Positions 42,478 through 51,746 of a stretch of DNA of 64,000 bases are shown one piece after another (the stretch's first letter is position 1; every line of letters begins with the position of its first letter). The stretch is from positions 29,486-93,485 of the forward strand of contig QHSX01000041.1 in the NCBI GenBank assembly GCA_003221695.1. The letters are read 5' to 3'. A program made the position numbers and the translations under genes. The notes under the pieces were generated by a model. It was given only the letters and a program-made list of their open reading frames with translations, was not told the origin of the DNA and searched no databases. Origin of the DNA: Candidatus Rokuibacteriota bacterium. Its GTDB lineage: Bacteria; Methylomirabilota; Methylomirabilia; Rokubacteriales; CSP1-6.

Positions 42478-45378
42478 TCACCTTCCGCGCGCGCCGAAGA
42501 TCTCGTCGAGGAGAGTCAACAACCGGCCGACGTCCAGGGGTTTGGTGACGTACGCGTGCGCGCCTCGAGCCCTGAGGCGCGTGACCTGACCGGGGGTGGC
42601 ATCCGCGCTCAGGATCACGACCGGAATCTCCCGAGTTCGAAGGTCATCGCGCAGTCGGAGGAGCACTTCGTCCCCGGGAAGGTCCGGCAGATGCAGGTCC
42701 AGGAGGATCACATCGGGCCGGTGGGCCCGGGCGAGCTCGAGGCCCTGACTGCCCTGCATCGCCGAGAGAAGGGTCAACCCCGGCCGCCGGCTGATGATCC
42801 GCTCGAGGAGCCGGAGGTTCGCCACGTTGTCCTCGATGTAGAGCACCGTTCCCTGGCCCGTCGGTGTTTCCGCCTCGGACGACGTCGTGTCGATCTGAGT
42901 CACGGTGACGGGCCCGTCGGTCGCCGCCAACTCCACCGTGAACGTGGTGCCTTCACCGAGCCGGCTGTCGACGAGCAGCCGGCCTCCCATGGCCTCCACG
43001 AGCCGTTTGGAAAGGGCGAGCCCCAGCCCCGTCCCCTCGGTGGCGCCCCGCTCGGCGCCGAGCCGATCGAACGGGGTGAACATGCGTTCGAGCATTTCGG
43101 GCGCGATCCCGCCGCCCGTATCCGTGACGCCCACGCGGACCCACCGCGCGCGTCGCTCCTCGCACGAGACCGTGACGGCGCCGCCGTCACGGTTGTACTT
43201 GACGGCGTTCGATAAGAGGTTGAGGAGCACCTGCTGAAGCCGTTGCCGGTCGGCGGTCACGTAACGGTCCCCGGTGACCGTGTCGAGCAGCCTGATCCCC
43301 CGCGCCGCCGCCTGCGGGCGAACGAGGTCGAGGGCGACCCGGGCGACATCGCCGACGAGCACCGGCTCGGGGGAGATCGACAGCTTACCGGCCTCGATCC
43401 GCGCGATATCCAGGACTTCGTCGATGAGCGTCAACAGATGGCGCCCGCCCTTGAGGATATGCTCGACGCTCTCCCGTTCCATCGGGCCGTGAACATCGAG
43501 CTCGAGGAGTTGAGCGAAGCCGATGATTCCGTTCAGCGGGGTGCGGAGCTCGTGGCTCATCCTGGACAGGAAGTCACTCTTGGCGCGGTTGGCACGATCG
43601 GCTTCGGCCTCCGCCTGTCGTCGCTCCGTGATCTCCTGTTGGAGCTGTTCGTTGGCGACGCGCAGTTCGCGCGTGCGCTCGTGCACCCGCTGCTCGAGCT
43701 CCTCGGCCTGGCGTTTCACGCGCTCGTGGAGGCGCGCCTGCGCAATCGTGATGGCCAACAGGGCGGCGACTTCCTGCGCGATGGCGATCTGCTCGGGGGA
43801 GAACTGCCCCGGCGCGCCGCCGAAGCTCACGCCGCCGATGAGCTCGCCCACCGCGATCATGGGCACCACCATGTACACGTGGACGCCCGAGGCGAGCAGG
43901 GCCTCCACCTCGGGCCCGCGCGGCAGCGAGTTGACGTCGACCACCTGCAACTCTCCTCTCCGCAAGGCGTCGACGTCACCCATCAGCGCGAGCGGAAAGC
44001 GGACGCCGGGCCCGAGGCGGACCCGGCGGCGCCCGACCGCCGCCAGCCACTCCACCTCGCCGGCCTCCAGGTCGAACATGTTCACGATGGCCCGTGGTAC
44101 ACCGAGCAGGTCGCGCAACTGCGGGAGCACCGCCGCGGCGATCGCCGCGGGCTCCTCCGCGGCGATGATCGCCCGGTCGATCTCGTGGAGGACTTTGAGC
44201 CGCTCCGCGTATTTGGCGAGCGCGACCTCGGCCTGCTTCAGCTCCGTGACGTCGGCCGCCACGACGAGCGCCGCGCGCCGACCCGTGAACTCGAGGGAGT
44301 GAGACGCGACATCGACGGTTCGGATGCGACCGTCTTTCAGTCGATGGCGCCAGGTCCCCGCGTGTCGTCGCACCTCCCCGGCCGGCGCCGCCCCGAGTCC
44401 CGCCACGGCGTCCGTGAGCCGTGGCACCTCCTCCTCCGGGCGGATGTCGGTGATGCGCATGCGAAGAAACTCGTCGCGTGAGTACCCGTAGTGCGAGACC
44501 GCCGCGTCGTTGACCTCCAGGAACTGGAGCGTCGCCGTGTCGTACACCCACATGGGCAGGGGGTTGCTCGCGAACAGGAGGCGGAAGCTCGCCTCGCTCT
44601 GGCGGCGGGCCTCGTCGGCGCGCTTCTGGTCGGTGATGTCGCGCAGGAAGGCGCTGAACACCGTCGACCCTTTGAGCCGCACGGGCGTGATCGCCAGCTC
44701 CACGGGAAACTCCGTGCCGTCCCGGCGGACGGCGCTGAGCTCGATCCGCCGGTTGAGCACCGGCCCTTCGCCCGTCTCGCGAAAGCGCGCGAGCCCCCGC
44801 TCGTGCGCTTCCCGATAGGCGGCAGGGATGATCGTCTCGGAGAGCCGTCGATGGAGGACGTCCGCCGCTGACCACCCGAACAGCTTCTCGGCCTGGCCAC
44901 TCCAGGCGATGATCCGTCCGTCGATGTCGATCGTGACGACGGCGTCGAGCGCGTTGGCGAGAATGAGGCGCGTGCGCTCCTCGCTCTCGCGCAGCTCGCG
45001 GAGCGCCTGCGACTCTCGTGCGGCGCTGACGGCGCGCACCAGCCGTCCCAGGCCGTCCTTGGGCACGTAGTCTGCCGCGCCCTGCTCGATCAATGCGGCC
45101 GCCTGGGGAGTGCCGGCGACCGTATCCGACACGACGATCAGGGGAATGTCGAGCCCGGCCGCTCGCAAGTGGTGCAGCGCACGAGAGGCGTCGAACCGCG
45201 CGAGGCGACGGTCGGCGAGGATGACATCGGGCCGCGAGTCGAGGGCCGCCAGATAGGCGGCCTCGGTGTCCACGCGGGTCCACGTGGCGAGGAAGCCCGC
45301 CCGCCGCAACTCGGCCAGCAGGAGTTCGGCGTCGGCGTCACGATCCTCGACAACCAAGACGCGCAATGAGTCGGTCAT
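42478..45378 (-). CDS. Hybrid sensor histidine kinase (REC-PAS-PAS-GAF-HisKA-HATPase-REC)
   Basis: A 966-residue cytoplasmic hybrid kinase without membrane segments. Order: receiver 1 (1-125, phospho-acceptor Asp56 in VILADRRL), PAS (about 135-250, NALDAVVTIDIDGRIIAW), PAS (about 262-385, NPLPMWVYD), GAF (about 400-555), a coiled coil (HERVKRQAEELEQRVHERTR), HisKA with SHELRTPLNG, HATPase (VLLNLLSNAVKYN, DTGGGI, GTGLGLAL) and receiver 2 (850-966, VILLDLHLPDLPG). AGGAG precedes ATG 45378. It stands alone, so its output partner is elsewhere. Signals sensed are unknown. Confidence 0.93.
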   Translation of the reverse strand: MTDSLRVLVVEDRDADAELLLAELRRAGFLATWTRVDTEAAYLAALDSRPDVILADRRLARFDASRALHHLRAAGLDIPLIVVSDTVAGTPQAAALIEQGAADYVPKDGLGRLVRAVSAARESQALRELRESEERTRLILANALDAVVTIDIDGRIIAWSGQAEKLFGWSAADVLHRRLSETIIPAAYREAHERGLARFRETGEGPVLNRRIELSAVRRDGTEFPVELAITPVRLKGSTVFSAFLRDITDQKRADEARRQSEASFRLLFASNPLPMWVYDTATLQFLEVNDAAVSHYGYSRDEFLRMRITDIRPEEEVPRLTDAVAGLGAAPAGEVRRHAGTWRHRLKDGRIRTVDVASHSLEFTGRRAALVVAADVTELKQAEVALAKYAERLKVLHEIDRAIIAAEEPAAIAAAVLPQLRDLLGVPRAIVNMFDLEAGEVEWLAAVGRRRVRLGPGVRFPLALMGDVDALRRGELQVVDVNSLPRGPEVEALLASGVHVYMVVPMIAVGELIGGVSFGGAPGQFSPEQIAIAQEVAALLAITIAQARLHERVKRQAEELEQRVHERTRELRVANEQLQQEITERRQAEAEADRANRAKSDFLSRMSHELRTPLNGIIGFAQLLELDVHGPMERESVEHILKGGRHLLTLIDEVLDIARIEAGKLSISPEPVLVGDVARVALDLVRPQAAARGIRLLDTVTGDRYVTADRQRLQQVLLNLLSNAVKYNRDGGAVTVSCEERRARWVRVGVTDTGGGIAPEMLERMFTPFDRLGAERGATEGTGLGLALSKRLVEAMGGRLLVDSRLGEGTTFTVELAATDGPVTVTQIDTTSSEAETPTGQGTVLYIEDNVANLRLLERIISRRPGLTLLSAMQGSQGLELARAHRPDVILLDLHLPDLPGDEVLLRLRDDLRTREIPVVILSADATPGQVTRLRARGAHAYVTKPLDVGRLLTLLDEIFGARGR

Positions 45379-45541
45379 AGGCTCCTGGCGGAGCTGACGC
45401 GCCCCGCCGGCGCTCCTTCCGAACGACCGCGTCTCGTCAAAGCATACGCGGGCGGTCGCGTCACGGACAAGGAGAATGACGCCGGCGCGTGATACCATGC
45501 GCCGTACCTCCGACGTGACGACGGCCGCCGACGGAGATGGG

Positions 45542-46756
45542 ATGGCTCACAAAGGCATGAAGTTCGGCATCTTCCTCGCCCCGTTCCACCGGATCGGCGA
45601 GAACCCCACCCTCGCTCTGGCGCGCGACATGGAGCTCATCGAGTGGCTCGACCATCTCGGCTACGACGAGGTGTGGGTCGGCGAGCACCACTCCGCCGGG
45701 TGGGAGACCATTGCCTCGCCCGAGGTCTTCATTGCCGCCGCGGCCGAGCGCACGCGCCACATCATGCTCGGCTCCGGCGTGACGAGTCTGCCGTACCACC
45801 ACCCGCTCATGGTGGCCAACCGTTTCGTTCTGCTCGACCACATGACGCGCGGCCGCTCTATGCTCGGGTGTGGCCCCGGCGCGCTCGTGTCCGACGCCTA
45901 CATGATGGGCATCGAGCCCGTGACCCAGCGTCCGCGCATGGAGGAGGCGCTCCTGGCCATCATGCGGCTCCTCAAGTGTGAGGATCCGGTGACGATGAAG
46001 ACCGACTGGTTCGAGCTGCGCGAGGCACGGCTGCATCTGGCTCCGTACACCGAGCCGCACTTCCCGATCGCGGTGGCCAGCACCATCACTCCCTTCGGCA
46101 TGGTCGCGGCGGGTAAACACGGTCTCGGCGTGCTGTCGATCGGGGCGGGGCTGCCCGGCGGGCCCAACGCGCTGGCCGCGCAGTGGAAGATCGCCGAGGA
46201 GACCGCCGCGCGGCACGGGAAGCGCATGGACCGGAAGGACTGGCGCGTCGTGGTCAACGTCCACGTCGCGGAGGAGGACGAGCGGGCCCTCGACGAGGTG
46301 CAACGCGCCGAGAGGCACGAGACCGTGACCTACTTCGAGGAGACCCTCGGCCGCCCGCCCGGCCGTGCCGATGACCCGCTGCGCGAGGGCGTCCGCATGG
46401 GCACCACGCTCGTCGGCGCGCCGGAGACCGTCGTTCAGGGGATCGAGCGGCTCCAGGAGCTCAGCCAGGGCGGCTTCGGCGGCCTCCTCTTCCGCGCCCA
46501 CGAGTGGGCCAACCGGGAGCAGACGCTGCGGAGCTACGAGCTGTTCGCCCGCTACGTCATGCCCCGCTTCCAGGGCTCGCTCGACACCGTCCGGGCGTCG
46601 AACGAGTGGGCGCGCGCGAACCGCAAGACCATCTTCGGGCCGAACGTGGAAGCCGTGCGCCGCGCCTACCTGGATGCCGGTCGCGAGATCCCCGCCGAGT
46701 ACAAGGAGCGCACCTCGGGAGCACGTGATGTGGATCCGCCACCCCGGGCGCCATGA
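45542..46756 (+). CDS. LLM-class flavin-dependent monooxygenase
   Basis: A 404-residue luciferase-like TIM-barrel enzyme using reduced FMN. Landmarks: MKFGIFLAPFHR at the start, LDHLGYDEVWVGEHHSAGWE, LGSGVTSLPYHHPLMVANR and GAGLPGGPNALAAQWKIAEE. I start at ATG 45542 since GGAGATGGG precedes it; ATG 45557 (MKFGIF) is an alternative. It is divergent from the histidine kinase and followed in the same direction by an SDR. Substrate unknown; such enzymes often oxidise alkanes, sulfonates or xenobiotics. Confidence 0.9.
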   Translation: MAHKGMKFGIFLAPFHRIGENPTLALARDMELIEWLDHLGYDEVWVGEHHSAGWETIASPEVFIAAAAERTRHIMLGSGVTSLPYHHPLMVANRFVLLDHMTRGRSMLGCGPGALVSDAYMMGIEPVTQRPRMEEALLAIMRLLKCEDPVTMKTDWFELREARLHLAPYTEPHFPIAVASTITPFGMVAAGKHGLGVLSIGAGLPGGPNALAAQWKIAEETAARHGKRMDRKDWRVVVNVHVAEEDERALDEVQRAERHETVTYFEETLGRPPGRADDPLREGVRMGTTLVGAPETVVQGIERLQELSQGGFGGLLFRAHEWANREQTLRSYELFARYVMPRFQGSLDTVRASNEWARANRKTIFGPNVEAVRRAYLDAGREIPAEYKERTSGARDVDPPPRAP

Positions 46757-46821
46757 CCCGCGGTCCCGGACGGGGGAGGACTATCTGACTCGGCCGGCGC
46801 GGTAGAGGCGAAGGAGACGGT

Positions 46822-47574
46822 ATGAGGCTGACGGGGAAGGTTGCGCTCATCACGGGCGGCGCCAGCGGGATGGGCCAGAGCGAGGCGACGATCTTTTGCC
46901 GGGAGGGCGCAAAGGTCGTCGTGGGCGACGTCCTCGAGGTGGAAGGGCGCCAGGTGGTCGACAAGATCGCCGCGGTGGGCGGGCAGGCGCGCTTCGTCAA
47001 GCTCGACGTCACCCGCGAGGCGGACTGGCGCGAGACCGTCGCCACGACGGTGGCGAGCTTCGGCAAGCTGGACGTCCTCGTGAACAACGCGGGGATCAGC
47101 GGTACCTTCGATCCCGACACCGAGAGCACGCTGGCCTGGGACACCCTCATGAACGTGAACGCCAAGGGCGTCTTTCTCGGCATGAAGCACGCGATTCCCG
47201 CCATGCGGCAGGCTGGCGGAGGCGCCATCGTCAACATCTCGTCGATCTCGGGCTTCGTCGGCCAGGACAGGGTCCATATGGGCTACAACGCGTCGAAGGG
47301 CGCGGTGCGCCTCATGACCAAGTCGGCCGCCGTGCAGTATGCCAAGGACGGCGTCCGGGTGAACTCCGTGCATCCCGGCATCATGCCCGCGATGCGCACG
47401 TCCAAGATGTCGGCCGACCCGGAGTGGCGGGCGAAGACGCTCAGGGCCGTCCCGATGAAACGGGAAGGAAGGGTGGAAGAGGTCGCATATGCCGTGCTGT
47501 TCCTTGCGTCGGACGAGGCGTCGTACATCACCGGGACGGAGCTCGTCGTCGACGGCGGCTACCTCGCGGTGTAA
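46822..47574 (+). CDS. SDR family NAD(P)-dependent oxidoreductase
   Basis: A 250-residue classical short-chain dehydrogenase. Cofactor loop TGGASGMGQ at 11-19, DVLEVEG after strand 2, LVNNAGISG, and the catalytic set Asn (NVNAKGVF), Ser (NISSISG), Tyr-x-x-x-Lys (YNASK). The ending FLASDEASYITGTELVVDGGYLAV is typical, as in cyclohexanol dehydrogenase or 3-oxoacyl reductase relatives. AAGGAG stands before the ATG. It is 65 bases after the LLM monooxygenase gene and may act on its product. Confidence 0.92.
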   Translation: MRLTGKVALITGGASGMGQSEATIFCREGAKVVVGDVLEVEGRQVVDKIAAVGGQARFVKLDVTREADWRETVATTVASFGKLDVLVNNAGISGTFDPDTESTLAWDTLMNVNAKGVFLGMKHAIPAMRQAGGGAIVNISSISGFVGQDRVHMGYNASKGAVRLMTKSAAVQYAKDGVRVNSVHPGIMPAMRTSKMSADPEWRAKTLRAVPMKREGRVEEVAYAVLFLASDEASYITGTELVVDGGYLAV

Positions 47575-47607
47575 GGCACGCGCGGCCCCCCCCCGACACG
47601 ATACCTC

Positions 47608-48729
47608 ATGCCACGATCCGCGCGACCGCCCTTCCACGCCGATCACGTCGGCAGCCTGTTACGCCCGACCGCGCTCAAGACCCTCAGGGTCGAGACCGAG
47701 TCGGGGCGCGCGAACGCTGGAGAGCTCAGGGCCGCCGAGGACCAGGCGATTCGCGAGGTGGTCGGACTTCAGGAGTCCGTCGGGCTCCACGGGATCACCG
47801 ACGGGGAGCTGCGCCGTACGTCCTGGCACCTGGACTTCCTGCTCGCGCTCGGTGGCTTGTCGAGCCAGGGGCCGACCATTCCCGTCACCTTTCACGGCAA
47901 GGCCGGTGACGTCCACTTCACGCGCCCGACGCTCGCGGTCACGAGCCGCGTCACCCGGCCGCGACCGATCTTCGTGGACGCCTTCACGTTCCTCGCCTCG
48001 GTGGTCTCGCGGACCCCCAAGCTCACCATCCCGTCGCCGTGCATGCTCTACTCGCAGGTCGGCCGCGCCAACATCGATGCCGCGGTCTACCCGGACCTCG
48101 ACGCCTTCGTCGAGGACACCGCCGCCGCGTATCGCGCGGAGATCGCCGACCTCTACGCCGCCGGGTGCCGATACCTACAGCTCGACGACGTGAGCCTGGC
48201 CTACCTCTGCGACGAGGAGATGCGGGCCCGCGGCCGGGAGCGCGGCGAGGATCCGGACGCGCAGCTCCGCTTGTCGGTCAAGCTGATCCAGGCGACCCTC
48301 TCCGACAGGCCCCGCGACCTGGTCGTCTGCACGCATCTCTGCCGTGGCAACTTCCGCTCGAGCTGGCGCGCCCAGGGCGGCTACGCGCGGATCGCCGAGG
48401 TCATCTTCAACGAGCTACCGTACGACGGCTTCTTCCTCGAGTTCGACGACGCGCGCTCGGGCGACTTCTCGCCGCTGCGGTTCGTTCCGAAGCACGCGCG
48501 CGTGATCCTGGGGCTGGTGACCACCAAGGTCGGCGCCCTCGAGCGGAAGGATGACGTCAAGCGGCGCCTCGACGAGGCGGCCAAGTACGTGCCGCTCGAG
48601 CAGGTCTGCCTGAGCCCGCAGTGCGGCTTCTCCTCGACCGTCGAGGGCAACGAGCTCACGGTCGATCAGCAGAAGGCGAAGCTGTCGCTCTGCGTGGAGC
48701 TGGCGCGGGAAGTCTGGGGCGGGCTCTAG
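47608..48729 (+). CDS. MetE C-terminal-like (vitamin-B12-independent methionine synthase family) protein
   Basis: A 373-residue protein equal to the catalytic half of MetE only. It starts with the family pattern HADHVGSLLRP and shows GITDGELRRTSW. Zinc ligands appear present: His and Cys in CTHLCRGN, Glu in FLEFDD and Cys in LSPQCGFSS. Stand-alone forms of this size in soil bacteria act as methyltransferases on uncertain methyl donors, including in catabolism, so full methionine synthase activity is not assured. No Shine-Dalgarno site is seen before the ATG. Confidence 0.87.
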   Translation: MPRSARPPFHADHVGSLLRPTALKTLRVETESGRANAGELRAAEDQAIREVVGLQESVGLHGITDGELRRTSWHLDFLLALGGLSSQGPTIPVTFHGKAGDVHFTRPTLAVTSRVTRPRPIFVDAFTFLASVVSRTPKLTIPSPCMLYSQVGRANIDAAVYPDLDAFVEDTAAAYRAEIADLYAAGCRYLQLDDVSLAYLCDEEMRARGRERGEDPDAQLRLSVKLIQATLSDRPRDLVVCTHLCRGNFRSSWRAQGGYARIAEVIFNELPYDGFFLEFDDARSGDFSPLRFVPKHARVILGLVTTKVGALERKDDVKRRLDEAAKYVPLEQVCLSPQCGFSSTVEGNELTVDQQKAKLSLCVELAREVWGGL

Positions 48730-48857
48730 ACGAGACGTCGCGCTCCGCATTGCCAACGTGTCAGGCTGGTGTCATGAGGACGTCACTCGCGCCGGCTAAG
48801 CGTGCTCCCCGCCTGAGCAGCGTCCTGTGGCATCGGGGTTGCTCATGTCGCGACCCG

Positions 48858-49757
48858 ATGACAATCGACCGCCGCTCTATCGACCTGGACGGGCGCCGCG
48901 TCTCCTATCTGACCGCGGGAGGTTCGGCGGCTGCACCGGTGATCCTTCTGATCCACGGCTCGGGGGTGAGTGCGGGCTACTGGATCCATCAGCTTCGCGG
49001 TCTGGCCGACCGGTTCCGGGTGACGGCCATCGACTTGCCGGGACACGGGAAATCCGATCCGATCCCGCGGGCGAGCGTCGAAGAGTACGCCGAGACCGTT
49101 GCAGGGCTCCTCGAGGCCCTCCACACGGGCCCGGTCCTCGTCGTCGGGCACTCACTCGGCGGCGCCGTCGCCATGGCGCTCGCCGCGCGGCGGCCGGGGA
49201 CGGTGACGGGGCTCGTCCTCGTCGCGAGTTGCGCGAAGCTTCCGCGGGTCGACGCCACCCGGGAGCGATGGCTCGCGTGTCTTCCCGGCCCCCTGCGGAG
49301 GGTCCTGTTCTTGTGGACGGCGCAGAAGCTCCTGTTTTCGGCCGCCGCGCCGAGTCACGCGGTCAGCCTCGGCATGCAAGAGCTCCGTTCCTGCCGCGCG
49401 GAGACGGTCGTCGAGGATGTTCACGCCGCTCAGGCCATGGACCTGACCCGACAGGCCAGGGCGCTCGAGGTTCCCACCCTCATCCTGTGCGGCAGCCGGG
49501 ATCGACTCACGCCGCCGGCGCTCTCCGAGCACCTCAGCGGGCTGATCCCGCGGTCAGGGCTCCACATCATCGAGGGGGCCGGACACATGGTGCTCCTGGA
49601 GGCGCCCGAACGCGTGAATCAGGAGATCCTCGGCTTCGCCGCGTCGCTCGGGGGCGAGCCGCCCTCGTTCAGCGTCGTGTGGGAGCGACGCGGACGGTCG
49701 CTCGTTCGGCGGCTCCTCGACTGGACGCGGGCACGTGTGCCCTTCCTGACCTCGTGA
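48858..49757 (+). CDS. Alpha/beta hydrolase
   Basis: A 299-residue alpha/beta-fold hydrolase. Oxyanion-hole stretch LLIHGSGVSAGYW, nucleophile elbow VVGHSLGG, acid in CGSRDRLTPP and His in EGAGHMVLLEAPE make a full triad. No signal peptide. I favour ATG 48858 because homologue-like sequence begins there (DLDGRRVSYLTAGG); an ATG at 48774 in frame adds 28 residues. Substrate unknown: esterase, lactonase or C-C hydrolase roles are all possible. Confidence 0.88.
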   Translation: MTIDRRSIDLDGRRVSYLTAGGSAAAPVILLIHGSGVSAGYWIHQLRGLADRFRVTAIDLPGHGKSDPIPRASVEEYAETVAGLLEALHTGPVLVVGHSLGGAVAMALAARRPGTVTGLVLVASCAKLPRVDATRERWLACLPGPLRRVLFLWTAQKLLFSAAAPSHAVSLGMQELRSCRAETVVEDVHAAQAMDLTRQARALEVPTLILCGSRDRLTPPALSEHLSGLIPRSGLHIIEGAGHMVLLEAPERVNQEILGFAASLGGEPPSFSVVWERRGRSLVRRLLDWTRARVPFLTS

Positions 49758-49770
49758 CCCCGTGCCCGTC

Positions 49771-49790
49771 CCCGTCCTAGCTTCGACGGG
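49771..49790. terminator. Hairpin between convergent genes
   Basis: CCCGTC (49771-49776), an eight-base loop and GACGGG (49785-49790) fill the gap between the alpha/beta hydrolase and the Pal-like gene. No T run follows. Confidence 0.4.
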
Positions 49791-50726
49791 TCAGCGCGGT
49801 TTCACCAGGAAGTTGGCCCGGCGGTTCTTCGACCAGCACGCCTCGTTCTCCTCCGTACAGACCGGCTGCTCTGCCCCGAGGCTCACGACCGATATGCGCT
49901 CGGCCGCGACGCCACTCGAGACGAGGTGGTCGCGGGCCGCGCGCGCCCGGCGCTCGCCGAGGGCGAGGTTGTACTCGGCGGTGCCGCGCTGGTCGCAGTG
50001 CCCCTCGATCAGCACGAGCGCCTCCGCGTTCGTCTTGAGCCACTCGACGTTCGCCTCGAGGATCTTCGCGTCGTCGGGCCGGATGTCGTACTTGTCGAAG
50101 TCGAAGTAGATCGGCTTCACCTCGGCGATCACCGTGAAGTCCTTCAGGACGGGCCGGCCCGGCTCGGCCGGCGCAGAAGGCGCAGCGGCGACGACCGGCG
50201 GCGTCTTCGACGGCTCGGGAGCGCCCGGCGCCGGCGCGGGGGGCAGCGCGGGCGCGGCGACGGCCGGCGTCGACGACGTGACACGCGTCAGCACGATCCT
50301 CACCGGCGGGTCGGCATCGCGGATGGAGCCGATCATCTGGTCACCCTCGACCTTGAAGTCGGCCCGAAAGAGACTGCCGCCGAGCTCGTGGCGCATGACG
50401 ACCTCGTTGCCCGACGTCTCGAACGCCACGCGCACCCCGCTGAGCCCGGCGTTGCGCACGGCCTGCGGCACCGCCATGACGGCGCCGGTCGTGTGCAGCG
50501 TGAGCCGTCCGACCCCGCGCCGGCCTTGCTGGAGGAGGTCCGCTGTCGCGTCATCGGTGCGCGCGATGTCCATCAGATGCCCCCGCCACGTTCCGCTCCA
50601 CTTGCCGGAGATATCCACATTGCCGGAGTCCCCGGTCGGTGGCGGGTTGATCGCCCCCGTCGTCGCCGCTGCGCAGCCGGTGGCAACGAGCGCGACAGCC
50701 ATCAACAACAGTCCGAGTCGTCGCAT
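49791..50726 (-). CDS. OmpA-family lipoprotein (Pal-like)
   Basis: A 311-residue outer-membrane lipoprotein. Signal peptide MRRLGLLLMAVALVATGC with lipid-bearing Cys18. A unique beta-rich domain (about 35-145, GKWSGTWRGHL, GVGRLTLHTTG) is followed by a Pro/Ala linker (155-190) and the OmpA peptidoglycan-binding domain: IYFDFDKYDIRPDDAKIL and LIEGHCDQRGTAEYNLALGERRA. The linker plus OmpA part resembles Pal; the extra N-terminal domain does not. AAGGAGG precedes ATG 50726. It is not beside tolB, so it may be an accessory envelope anchor. Confidence 0.9.
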   Translation of the reverse strand: MRRLGLLLMAVALVATGCAAATTGAINPPPTGDSGNVDISGKWSGTWRGHLMDIARTDDATADLLQQGRRGVGRLTLHTTGAVMAVPQAVRNAGLSGVRVAFETSGNEVVMRHELGGSLFRADFKVEGDQMIGSIRDADPPVRIVLTRVTSSTPAVAAPALPPAPAPGAPEPSKTPPVVAAAPSAPAEPGRPVLKDFTVIAEVKPIYFDFDKYDIRPDDAKILEANVEWLKTNAEALVLIEGHCDQRGTAEYNLALGERRARAARDHLVSSGVAAERISVVSLGAEQPVCTEENEACWSKNRRANFLVKPR

Positions 50727-50847
50727 GCCCCCCTCCTTCGTGGAACCAGGCCGTCCGACGGATCCGTGCCTCCATCGTACCCCCGGGCTTCGCGCATCCC
50801 AGCATGTTCCAGCACGGCCCCCCCGGCAGCACTTCGACCTTGAATCT

Positions 50848-50898
50848 CCCACATCTTGGATGATAGAGTCCCGCCGATCCCAGATCTTGGGGATAGAG
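50848..50898 (+). repeat. Two direct repeats ahead of the coiled-coil gene
   Basis: Copies at 50848-50868 and 50879-50898 (31-base period) share CCCA, then (C/G)ATCTTGG, then GATAGAG; the second has a dyad CCCAGATCTTGGG. They lie directly before the ATG at 50911, the second just before the ribosome binding site. Candidate operator or RNA element. Confidence 0.55.
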
Positions 50899-50910
50899 AG
50901 GCGTAACCCA

Positions 50911-51636
50911 ATGTCCCTTCTCCTCCGCTCGCTGCTCCAAGAGGTCGCCGCAGGTCTCTCCGGCGTCCGCGCCGGCGAGCCGACGGGAGCGCGCACGATG
51001 CGCTATCTGATCGTCGTCGCACGGAACGAGCCGGCTCTCTACGAGCATTTGCGCGATCGTCATGGAAACGATCCGAGGGTCCGGGTCGTCATCGACCGGC
51101 GCACCGCAAGGAACGTCGCAACGACGGAGGGCCTGCCACGTGTCGAGCGCCGACGACGTCGGTCGTGGCTCGCCACGGGAGCCTCTCATGAGCTCGTCGA
51201 GCTCGTGCGGGAGAACACGGCCGAATCCCCGAGTCCGACACCGAAGCCCAACGTCCACTCTGAGGAGGCACGACGGCAGATGAGCGAGACAGAGACATTC
51301 GAGGAGCAGCAGCGGGTCGGCCGGTGGCTCGCAGAGGGCCAGCACATGCTCGGCCGCGTGGTCCCGGCACTGATCGAGGATCGAGATCGCGTGCGCCAGG
51401 CTCTCGAGGCGAGGGAGCGAGAGTGCGAGGAGCTTCGGCGAGAGGCCGACGAGCTTCGCCGCACTCTGGGCTCGCTCCAGAACGAGGCCGAGAGGTTGCG
51501 CGGCGAACGAGTGGCGATGGCCGAGGCCTTCGGAGGCGTCGCGGACTTGCTGGGACAGATCCAGCGGCCGCTGGAGGAGATTACGCGCCGGCTCCACGCG
51601 GCGCGGCCAGTCGCGGCCGACGCGTCCGCCGCCTAG
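50911..51636 (+). CDS. Coiled-coil protein of unknown function
   Basis: A 241-residue soluble protein. Residues 30-60 (RYLIVVARNEPALYEHLRDR) look like a strand-helix start of an alpha/beta domain, followed by VRVVIDRRTARN. A Pro/Ser linker near 105 leads to a long coiled coil (about 125-215) rich in E, R and L heptads (VRQALEARERECEELRREAD). The start at 50911 uses AGAGAGG; an ATG at 50998 begins exactly at the RYLIVV domain and is a real alternative. I do not recognise the family. Two direct repeats sit in front. Confidence 0.72.
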   Translation: MSLLLRSLLQEVAAGLSGVRAGEPTGARTMRYLIVVARNEPALYEHLRDRHGNDPRVRVVIDRRTARNVATTEGLPRVERRRRRSWLATGASHELVELVRENTAESPSPTPKPNVHSEEARRQMSETETFEEQQRVGRWLAEGQHMLGRVVPALIEDRDRVRQALEARERECEELRREADELRRTLGSLQNEAERLRGERVAMAEAFGGVADLLGQIQRPLEEITRRLHAARPVAADASAA

Positions 51637-51746
51637 CGGGAGCGTCTCCCCCTCGCCGGCGCAGCTCGCCCTGATCCGCTCCTGGGCGGACGTCGTACTA
51701 TCCGTGCGCGCGCGTCACAGGCGCGCGGTATTTGGGAGGAAGGCCG

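Noticed and set aside
47586..47594. Nine-base C run before the MetE-like gene
   Set aside because: Simple homopolymer in a gap; no sign of phase variation because it is outside the coding frame.
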